The position numbers and the translations under genes were made by a program. Shown here piece after piece: positions 1 through 7,275 of a DNA stretch of 20,447 bases; position 1 is the stretch's first letter, and each line of letters starts with the position of its first letter. Below the pieces are notes generated by a model. The model was not told where the DNA came from and made no database searches. It worked only from the letters and a program-made list of their open reading frames with translations. This stretch comes from 66-474 sp035249465 (GTDB lineage: Bacteria; Pseudomonadota; Gammaproteobacteria; Xanthomonadales; Rhodanobacteraceae). The stretch is from positions 1-20,447 of the forward strand of contig DATFGL010000045.1 of NCBI GenBank assembly GCA_035249465.1. The letters are read 5' to 3'.

Positions 1-836
1 GCCGGCACGCGGCCGCCTCCGACCTTCTTCAGCAAGGTCTGCGTGATCACGGCGCGCAACGATTCCGACAACATCGAACGCACCATCGGTTTTTCGCCGG
101 CGGGAAACACGTCGATGATGCGGTCGATGGTCTTGGCCGCCGAGTTCGTGTGCAGGGTGGCGAACACCAGGTGTCCGGTTTCCGCCGCGGTCAGCGCCAG
201 GCGGATGGTTTCGATGTCGCGCATTTCGCCGACCAGGATGTAGTCCGGGTCTTCGCGCAAGGCCGAACGCAGCGCCTCGTTGAAGCCATGGGTGTCGCGG
301 TGCACTTCGCGCTGGTTGATCACGCACTTCTGCGCGGTATGCACGAATTCGATCGGATCCTCGATGGAGAGGATGTGGCCGAAATGGTTCTTGTTGACGT
401 AGTCGACCATCGCCGCGAGCGTGGTCGACTTGCCGGAACCGGTCGGGCCGGTGACCAGGATCAGACCCTGTGGCTGCTCGATCAGGTCCTTGAAGATCTT
501 CGGCGTGGCGAGGTCTTCCAGCGTCCACACTTCGGCGGGAATGGTGCGGAACACCGCGCCCGCGCCGCGGTTCTGGTTGAACGCGTTCACGCGGAAGCGC
601 GCGAGCCCCGGTATCTCGAACGAGAAGTCGACCTCCAGGAATTCTTCGTAATCACGGCGCTGCTTGTCCGACATGATGTCGTACACCAGCGCGTGCACCT
701 GCTTGTGCTCGAGCGCGGGCAGGTTGATGCGGCGGATGTCGCCGTCGACCCGGATCATCGGCGGCAGTCCCGCCGACAGGTGCAAATCCGAAGCCTTGTT
801 CTTGACCGAAAAGGCCAACAGTTCGGCGATATCCAT
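1..836 (-). CDS. pilT: Type IV pilus retraction ATPase PilT (3' end cut by window edge)
   Basis: PilT is the cytoplasmic hexameric ATPase that depolymerises type IV pili and powers twitching motility. Reading the minus strand from the ATG at 836 gives 278 residues that begin MDIAELLAFSVKNKASDLHLS, the usual PilT opening. The N-terminal PAS-like region (about 1-100) is followed by the RecA-like core. I see Walker A GPTGSGKS (130-137), the Asp box IEDPIE (158-163), Walker B ILVGEMRD (200-207) and the His box ATLHTNSA (226-233). The family is about 345 residues, so roughly 65 C-terminal residues lie beyond position 1, including the expected AIRNLIRE motif. A strong GGAGGGGG ribosome site precedes the start. 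PilU is the closest paralogue, but the N-terminus and core read as PilT. Confidence 0.95.
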   Translation of the reverse strand, partial: MDIAELLAFSVKNKASDLHLSAGLPPMIRVDGDIRRINLPALEHKQVHALVYDIMSDKQRRDYEEFLEVDFSFEIPGLARFRVNAFNQNRGAGAVFRTIPAEVWTLEDLATPKIFKDLIEQPQGLILVTGPTGSGKSTTLAAMVDYVNKNHFGHILSIEDPIEFVHTAQKCVINQREVHRDTHGFNEALRSALREDPDYILVGEMRDIETIRLALTAAETGHLVFATLHTNSAAKTIDRIIDVFPAGEKPMVRSMLSESLRAVITQTLLKKVGGGRVP

Positions 837-951
837 GAACCCCCTCCGAGAATGCGCGCGCCGTCCGGTCGAGTCGGCCCGCAGACGGCTCCACTGTACC
901 CCAAACCTGCGAATTTCGTTCCAGCAAGGGCCGCAGCCCGAACCTGGATCG

Positions 952-957
952 AGTATA
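952..957 (-). promoter_or_regulatory. Candidate -10 box for pilT
   Basis: The minus strand reads TATACT here, one base from the sigma-70 -10 consensus, about 115 bp upstream of the pilT start in the 176-bp gap between pilT and the histidine kinase gene. No clear -35 box stands at 16-18 bp: TTGCAT lies 20 bp upstream, which is long. The match is suggestive only. Confidence 0.3.
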
Positions 958-1012
958 CGCCAGTGCCGTTTCCGGGAATGCAACGGAACCTGCAGTTCCC
1001 GTCCCGACTGGA

Positions 1013-2291
1013 TCAGGTCTGCGTTTCGCCACCGCCGAAGTCCAACGTCGCGACGGTGCCCCGACCGGTACGTGGCGCCAGCGACACACGCCAACCGTAC
1101 AACTCGCACAAGCGGCGCACGATCGCCAGACCCAATCCCGCGCCCTTGACGGTTTCGCCCTCTCCGCGCACGCCCCGCTCGAACAGATGCTCGGCATCCT
1201 CGGCTTTGATGCCCTGGCCGGTGTCCTCGATCCGCACGCGCCCGGCCTGCACGCGCACCACGATCTCACCCTCCTGGGTGTATTTGCAGGCGTTGCCGAC
1301 CAGGTTGCCCAACGCCACCGCCACCACCGAGGACGGCGCCTCCACCGTAACCGGCGATTCGATTTCGGCGCGCAACTCGATCGGTTTGCGGCCGAGGTCC
1401 GGACGATGGGTGTCGACGACTTCCTCCACCACCCTGGCGACGTCGGTGGTCTCGCCATCGACCGGGCCCGAGCGCTCGGCGCGCGACAGCAGCAGCAAGG
1501 CTTGGGTCAACTCCGTGGACTGCCGCACGGCGCGCGAGATTCTTTGCAAGCGGGTGTGCAGTTTTTCAGGAAGGTCGGGCGTCGCCATCAGTAGCTCGGT
1601 GGTGCTGGCGATCACCGCCAAAGGCGTGCGCAATTCATGGCTGACGTCGGCGTTGAATTCACGATCGCGCTGGATCAGTGCGCTCTGGCGCTGGGCGTAA
1701 TCATCCAGCGCCGCGGCCAGCTCACCCACCTCGTCTTCGGCGAAATGCGGCGCGAGCGGTTCCAGTCTGCGGCCGCTGCGGAACGCCCGCAGGCGCTGGG
1801 CGAGATCCGTGACCGGGCGCATGACGCGCCGCGACAGCCAATAACCCACCGCAAGCGACAACAAGGTGAACAGCAGCACGGCCGTGATCAGACTGGTAAC
1901 CAGCTGGCGCTTGCCGAGGCTCTCGCGACTGATGTCGTAGGTGAGGAAGGCATCCAGCCCGTATTTGCGTACCACCGCCAGCTTGTAACGCTCCGGCATG
2001 TTGCCGGTGCCGCCGCGCATGTCGTACACACCAGGCTGCAAGCCCTGCCAGGCCAGTGGCGCCTGGTAAACGGTGCGGTCGTTCCAGAACCAGACGACGA
2101 TCAGGTCGGAATGTGGCGGTTGCTCCGGATGCAGGTGCTTGTTTTCCACCGCCTGCAGAAGGTCGGCCTCGATGCTCTTGTCGATCAGCTGGTTCTCGAC
2201 CTTGGCGCGCACGTACAGCGAGGCGGCGGCGAACAACGCGCTCAGGCCGAAACCGAACAGCGTGAAGGTGACGATCAGCCGGAAGCGGAGC

Positions 2292-2308
<17 letters not shown>
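1013..2308 (-). CDS. Membrane sensor histidine kinase (two-component system)
   Basis: This is a 431-residue inner-membrane kinase. Transmembrane helices lie at about 9-32 and 137-158 and enclose a small periplasmic sensor of about 100 residues. A HAMP linker follows (about 159-212). The H-box NADVSHELRTPL carries the phosphoacceptor His224, and the ATPase domain has the N-box NLVGNACKYT (Asn339), the G1 box IEDTGQGIK (360-368) and the G2 box GAGLGLAIV (389-397). All motifs are intact, so it should be active. Its ATG overlaps the end of the upstream response-regulator gene by 17 bp, so the two are almost certainly cotranscribed and partnered. The sensor domain is not one I recognise, so the signal is unknown. 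Confidence 0.93.
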
Positions 2309-2978
<670 letters not shown>

Positions 2979-3060
2979 GGCATATCCCGGCTAACGCGCA
3001 ATCGTGCGCCATCGCTCAAGCTTAGCGAGAAATATCCAATCGCGCTTTGCGGTCGCGCGT

Positions 3061-4731
3061 TCAGCCATCCGGCCGCAGTACCCGTGCGCCCGAATCGTCG
3101 CCCGGCACCCGCCGGCAGATGTGCGTACCGGTCCTCACCATGCATGGCTGGGCAGCCGCGGCGTCGTTGCCGGCGTCGCCCCCAAGCCTGAAGGTGAAAG
3201 CCTGGCGGTAACGCCGCCCGGTTACTGCAGGCGGGGCAAACCGCCATTTCCCCAACGCCTGCAGTGCTGAAGCATCGAGCTGGTCCGCGCTTGAATCCAC
3301 GACCACAAGATCCTGTGGCACGCCCGAGATGCCCAGCGTGAACTCGACGACCACCTGCCCTTGTACGCCCGCAAGCAAGGCCTGGCCGGGGTAGACCGGT
3401 CGCACGGCAAGCAGCGCACGCGGTGCCGTGACCGGCGCAGGCGAGGATTCGGCTACCGGTGCGGCAATGGGCACCATGCCCGCCCGGATGTCCGCAAACC
3501 GCAACGCCGGCGGTGCCACCGGCGTGACGACACGGACCTTCGGCGTCGCGACAGCTTCAGAGGTCGCGGCAGTAGAAATCGCAGTCGGTTCCACTAACAG
3601 CGGACGCAAGCCGGAAAGCACCAAGGGCAACGGCAACAGCGTGGGCGGGTGCGCAGCGTCCTGGCGCACCCATCGCAGCACCGACGCGTTGTTGGCTGCG
3701 GCCAGCGCCTCGGTGCGCTGCTGCCATGCGAACTCATGCCATCCGGTCCAGCCCAACCCCAGCAGCAGGACAGCCGCCACCGCCACCGCGATGTTGCCAC
3801 GCAGATGGGTCGGCTTGCGCTGGGGCACGCCGCCTGCAATGAACCACGCACGCTCAACCAGGACCCCGCCACTGGCGGCCAAGGCAAGACCAGCATGACC
3901 GACGCGGAATTCTTCCAGCCCAGCCAGTGCGGCGACGAAATCACGCCGTTCTCCGCCGGTAACCCGGAGCGCCACCGCGTCGCAGCACAGCTCGCGCTCG
4001 TTGCGTGCCTCGCGCGAAATCCAGTGCACGGCGGGGTGATAGAAAAACAACGTCTCCAGTACCACCTGGAACAGATTGGCAAGGTGATCGAGACGCTTGA
4101 GATGCGCCAGCTCGTGTGCCAGAACCAGGTCAATCTGCGCCGGAGGCATGCGCGCCAGCACGGCCAGCGGCAGCACCACCGCAGGCTTCACCCAGCCGAC
4201 CAGGGTCGGGGTCGCCACCCGCACGCTCGCCAGCACTGGCACCATCCGCCGCAAGCCGAGGCGGGTCGCGAATTGCCGCGCACGCGATTGCCATTCGGGC
4301 AGTCGTTCCGCCGCGGCCAGCATCATGCGCAACCCGCGCCACTGCCGGTACACCCGCACGCCGAGCACGCCAGCCCCCATTGCCCACGCCAACACCAGCC
4401 AAGGCAGCAATGCATCGAGCAGCAGCTGCCAGGACGGATTTGCCGCAGCGGGTTGTGAAGCAGCACCAGCAACAGGAGCCACGATCACCGTCATATCTGC
4501 AAGCTCCACCGGAGCCGCAACGAGGGAAAGCTCGTGCAATCCCGTCGCAATGGGACACGCCGCCATCGCAATCAGTGCCAGCATGGCCACCAGGTAACGC
4601 GGATTGCCGCGGGGCAGCACTGGACGCACCAAGGCATAAGCGACACCGATGACAGCGGCCTGCCAGATGAAATGCAGGAGGCACCAGCCCAGTACCCACA
4701 CTCCAGTCGAAAGCGCGGCGAAAAGATTCAT
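3061..4731 (-). CDS. BlaR1/MecR1-like M56 membrane metallopeptidase with TonB-type C-terminal domain
   Basis: This 556-residue integral membrane protein has helices near 10-35, 47-68, 104-127 and 313-332. Between helices 3 and 4 sits the M56 zinc protease: HELAH at 206-210 gives two zinc ligands, and NERELCCDAVAL (244-255) carries the likely third, Glu247. After helix 4 comes an Ala/Pro-rich periplasmic linker and a TonB C-terminal-like fold (about 443-516: RPVYPGQALLAGVQGQV ... LDASALQALGKWRFAP). A short tail follows with Cys530 and Cys539 in CMVRTGTHICR. The penicillin-binding sensor of true BlaR1 is absent. The gene overlaps the blaI-like gene by 4 bp (ATGA). In BlaR1/MecR1 systems the protease relieves repression by the BlaI-type partner; that role is inferred here. 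The inducing signal is unknown. Confidence 0.9.
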   Translation of the reverse strand: MNLFAALSTGVWVLGWCLLHFIWQAAVIGVAYALVRPVLPRGNPRYLVAMLALIAMAACPIATGLHELSLVAAPVELADMTVIVAPVAGAASQPAAANPSWQLLLDALLPWLVLAWAMGAGVLGVRVYRQWRGLRMMLAAAERLPEWQSRARQFATRLGLRRMVPVLASVRVATPTLVGWVKPAVVLPLAVLARMPPAQIDLVLAHELAHLKRLDHLANLFQVVLETLFFYHPAVHWISREARNERELCCDAVALRVTGGERRDFVAALAGLEEFRVGHAGLALAASGGVLVERAWFIAGGVPQRKPTHLRGNIAVAVAAVLLLGLGWTGWHEFAWQQRTEALAAANNASVLRWVRQDAAHPPTLLPLPLVLSGLRPLLVEPTAISTAATSEAVATPKVRVVTPVAPPALRFADIRAGMVPIAAPVAESSPAPVTAPRALLAVRPVYPGQALLAGVQGQVVVEFTLGISGVPQDLVVVDSSADQLDASALQALGKWRFAPPAVTGRRYRQAFTFRLGGDAGNDAAAAQPCMVRTGTHICRRVPGDDSGARVLRPDG

Positions 4732-5126
4732 CGCCCGGCTTCCTTGTCGAGGCGGTTCAACAACGCGCGGATTTCCTGCAACTCCTCGCGGCTGGCCTTG
4801 TGATCGCCCAGCGCCTGCAGCACCAAGCGCGACGGCGAGCCGTCGAACACACGTTGCAACATGTCCGACAGGAACTTCTTCTGGGTGCGCTCCTTGCTCA
4901 CCACCGCGCTATAGACGTGCGCGCGCTGCGACTCGTCACGCTCGACCAAGCCCTTGTCGTGCATGATCTGCAACATTTTCAATGCGGTCGTGTAGCCGGT
5001 GCCACCACGCCGGTGCAACACTTCGTGCACGTCGCGCACCGTGCAGGTGCCGTGTTCCCACAGCACCTGCAGGATTTCGAGTTCGGCCTCGGTGGGCCGT
5101 GGCAAGGCCTGCTTGAGACTGGTCAT
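4728..5126 (-). CDS. BlaI/MecI/CopY-family winged-helix repressor
   Basis: This 132-residue protein matches the whole BlaI/MecI family length. The N-terminal winged helix opens with PTEAELEILQVLWEHGTCTV, has the family's TGYTTALKMLQIMHDKGLVERD recognition-helix and wing region (about 43-64), and ends in a helical dimerisation tail. BlaI proteins bind as dimers to palindromes with TACA/TGTA half-sites and usually repress their own operon. The stop codon overlaps the start of the M56 peptidase gene, the standard repressor-sensor arrangement. A GGAG sits 9 bases before the ATG. Which genes it controls besides its own operon cannot be told from this window. Confidence 0.92.
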   Translation of the reverse strand: MTSLKQALPRPTEAELEILQVLWEHGTCTVRDVHEVLHRRGGTGYTTALKMLQIMHDKGLVERDESQRAHVYSAVVSKERTQKKFLSDMLQRVFDGSPSRLVLQALGDHKASREELQEIRALLNRLDKEAGR

Positions 5127-5139
5127 CCCACTCGACTCC

Positions 5140-5153
5140 GACGATGTACCGTC
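5140..5153. promoter_or_regulatory. Candidate BlaI-family operator (imperfect palindrome)
   Basis: GACGATGTACCGTC is an imperfect inverted repeat (GACG/CGTC arms) with a TGTA half-site, just upstream of the blaI-like gene. A BlaI operator would normally carry a second half-site as well. The position suits autorepression, but the match is weak. Confidence 0.25.
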
Positions 5154-5290
5154 CGCTTGAATGAATCCACGTCAGGGTTGCAGTGCTTGAAAGGCTGAAT
5201 TGCGGGCGATTCCTCTTGAGTCGTCTGCTCCGCAATCGCCAACCGAAGTCGCAGCCGAACGGGTTTGAATGGCTCCAGGCACATCTCTGC

Positions 5291-5911
5291 TCAATGTATA
5301 CCGCCGTTTGGCGCCGGAGTGTACTTAATCTGGTTTTGTTGTTGAAAGACTTTCTGGGCTTGATCCATGTCCTGGCGGGCCCGGTTACGCTGGTTCTGGA
5401 TCTCTCCCAATGTTCGGCAAACCGTCCGTGGGAAATGGGTTCCGACAGGCGTTTCCTGCCAGCAGATCCGGCGATTGGTGTCGTAACGGGCAAGAACCTC
5501 GTTGATGGAGTTCTGATCCGCCAGCAACCTCCCCTGCGCCTTGGTGTCCATCTTGTTCACACTGCCGTACTGACCGAACAATGCGCCCATGTCGGTCAAT
5601 CCTGTTTCCACCGTTTGACGACCCACCGGGTTGACGAAAGCAAACCGTCCACCCGGCTGCATCTCCTGCCGAATTGCAGCGGCCACAACTTCGAAGCTGT
5701 CCTTGGTATCGGCCCTGACGACCGGCTTGCCATCGTTCTCGGGGATGGCAGCGATCGTTGATTTTGAAACCGCCGCGGAAGTCGCCGCAGTTTGCACGGG
5801 CACGCTTACTTGCGTCGTAGCCGGTTGGGTGCTGCCGCCCGTCGTGGCACATCCTTGCAGGATCAGCGCACCGACCATGAGCGAGAAAATCAACGGATTG
5901 GAAACTTTCAT
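5291..5911 (-). CDS. Putative lipoprotein with a C-x(7)-GTH-x(5)-CR motif
   Basis: This 206-residue protein has a short charged N-terminus, a hydrophobic stretch and the lipobox LQGC, with Cys21 as the lipidation site. A Thr/Ala-rich linker follows (about 22-55). The middle (about 70-145) resembles nothing I can name. Near the end, CWQETPVGTHFPRTVCRT (150-167) pairs Cys150 and Cys165 around a GTH core, a motif style common in small Xanthomonadales envelope proteins. The last 35 residues are Gln/Arg-rich and probably helical. AGGAGA lies 7 bases before the ATG, and a good sigma-70 promoter is upstream. The function is unknown. The 164-bp gap to the next gene suggests a single-gene unit. Confidence 0.85.
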   Translation of the reverse strand: MKVSNPLIFSLMVGALILQGCATTGGSTQPATTQVSVPVQTAATSAAVSKSTIAAIPENDGKPVVRADTKDSFEVVAAAIRQEMQPGGRFAFVNPVGRQTVETGLTDMGALFGQYGSVNKMDTKAQGRLLADQNSINEVLARYDTNRRICWQETPVGTHFPRTVCRTLGEIQNQRNRARQDMDQAQKVFQQQNQIKYTPAPNGGIH

Positions 5912-5959
5912 GGGACTCTCCTGCGGTGATGGATTGCCGAGCTGGCGCGGTCAATTGGA

Positions 5960-5989
5960 ATCCTAAACATGCCTCCATGAAGTTGTCAA
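5960..5989 (-). promoter_or_regulatory. Sigma-70 promoter of the lipoprotein gene
   Basis: On the minus strand a perfect -35 TTGACA (5984-5989) is followed after 18 bp by TAGGAT (5960-5965) as the -10. Transcription would start near 5953, leaving a leader of about 41 nt that contains the AGGAGA ribosome site. This is the clearest promoter in the window. Confidence 0.7.
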
Positions 5990-6050
5990 CGATTTATTTC
6001 GTACTAAACAAGTCGTGGCCAGACGCTCGGGTGAGCTGCCGAACGCCCGC

Positions 6051-6926
6051 TCATGTCAATGCAGCCTCGATGTGCCGGATCACCGCATCGCCCACATCCA
6101 CCCCGGTCACGGTTTCGATACCCTCGAGACCCGGCGAGGCGTTCACCTCCAGCACCAGCGGGCCGCGTGCGGAACGCAGCAAGTCCACGCCTGCGATGCC
6201 GAGACCCAGCACCTTGGCCGCACGCAGGGCAATCCTCCGCTCCGCCGCGGACAGCCGGACGGCGCTGCCGGTACCACCGCGGTGCAGGTTGGCGCGGAAG
6301 TCGCCGTCCACCGCGGCGCGCTGCATCGCCGCGACCACGCGGTCGCCGACCACGAAGCAGCGCACGTCGCGTCCATTTGCCTCGCGCACGAATTCCTGTA
6401 CCAGAAAGTTGGCGTACAACCCCCGGAACGCCTCGATCACGCTCTGCGACGCGGCGGCTTTCTCCGCCAGCACCACGCCCGAGCCTTGCGCGCCTTCGTT
6501 GAGCTTGATCACGTGCGGCGCCGGTCCGAGCATGTTCAGAAGGTCAGACGTGTCGTCCGGGTTGTCGCCGAACACTGTCACCGGCAGGTCGATGCCATGC
6601 CGGGCGAGTATCTGCAGGCTGCGCAGTTTGTCGCGCGCGCGCAGCACGGCGTCCGAACAACTCGGGGTGTACACGCCCATCATTTCGAACTGGCGCAGCA
6701 CGGCGGTGCCATAGAACGTCACCGAAGCGCCGATGCGCGGGATCACCGCGTCGATGCCCTTGAGCGCGCGGCCACCGTAGTGCACGACAAAGCCGTCGCT
6801 GGCGATCCGCATGTAGCAGCGCAACGGATCGAGCACGCGAACGCGGTGGCCGCGTGCGCGCGCCGCGGCAACCAGCCTTGCCGTTGAATACAACCTGGAG
6901 TTGCGGGACAGGATCGCGATTTTCAC
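6051..6926 (-). CDS. rimK: RimK-family ATP-grasp ligase (ribosomal protein S6 glutamate ligase type)
   Basis: RimK adds glutamate residues to the C-terminus of ribosomal protein S6 using ATP. This 291-residue protein (E. coli RimK is 300) opens with MKIAILSRNSRLYSTARL and has LDPLRCYM (32-39), both typical of RimK. The ATP-grasp core shows Lys100, Lys141 in VIKLNEGAQGSGVVLAE, the LVQEFV hinge (175-180), and the metal-binding set Asp248, Glu260 and Asn262 in LVLEVNASPGLEGIE. All catalytic residues appear present. It lies 73 bp downstream of tRNA-Gly on the same strand, with no obvious promoter of its own in that gap. Related ligases with other substrates exist, so the S6 substrate is inferred from family. 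Confidence 0.92.
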   Translation of the reverse strand: MKIAILSRNSRLYSTARLVAAARARGHRVRVLDPLRCYMRIASDGFVVHYGGRALKGIDAVIPRIGASVTFYGTAVLRQFEMMGVYTPSCSDAVLRARDKLRSLQILARHGIDLPVTVFGDNPDDTSDLLNMLGPAPHVIKLNEGAQGSGVVLAEKAAASQSVIEAFRGLYANFLVQEFVREANGRDVRCFVVGDRVVAAMQRAAVDGDFRANLHRGGTGSAVRLSAAERRIALRAAKVLGLGIAGVDLLRSARGPLVLEVNASPGLEGIETVTGVDVGDAVIRHIEAALT

Positions 6927-6999
6927 TGCGCGTGGGTACCCGGCTGTGGATTCCGGCCCGCTGCGGCGCTCGCGAACGCAAGACGCAGACGTGTTCGAC

Positions 7000-7073
7000 T
7001 GGAGCGGGTGAAGGGAATCGAACCCTCGTCAGTAGCTTGGGAAGCTACAGCTCTGCCATTGAGCTACACCCGC
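7000..7073 (-). tRNA. tRNA-Gly, anticodon CCC (reads GGG)
   Basis: On the minus strand the acceptor stem GCGGGTG (5' end at 7073) pairs with CACCCGC. The D-arm contains GCTC...GAGC, the anticodon arm is GTAGC-TTCCCAA-GCTAC, and the T-arm is GAGGG-TTCGATT-CCCTT (the last pair G-T). The 3' CCA is encoded (7000-7002) after discriminator T. Loop positions 34-36 are CCC. The sequence closely resembles E. coli glyU. Confidence 0.95.
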
Positions 7074-7085
7074 GCCGGAGGCAGG

Positions 7086-7115
7086 ATGGTAACGACACGC
7101 GCGGCGGCCACGCAA
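7086..7115 (-). promoter_or_regulatory. Candidate promoter of tRNA-Gly
   Basis: The minus strand reads TTGCGT (7110-7115), an 18-bp spacer, then TACCAT (7086-7091), ending 12 bp before the mature tRNA 5' end. Box quality and spacing are plausible for a tRNA promoter with a very short leader. Confidence 0.45.
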
Positions 7116-7275
7116 CGACCGCCGAACGCCGGCTAAACGTTTTCTTAGGCCACGCTTAGGATACTGACCGCAGCAGGCGCGCATTCAGCGCCGCTGGATT
7201 GAGATGCGCATGTCGGGCGAAGGGCGCCGCACCGACGCCATCCATGCGCGCCAGGTTTTTGCCACGGGGGTTCCC

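Noticed and set aside
150..1700. 516-codon plus-strand open frame
   Set aside because: It lies opposite pilT and the histidine kinase, both of which have full sets of family motifs. The frame reads as low-complexity, Arg/Val-rich sequence typical of antisense frames in GC-rich DNA.
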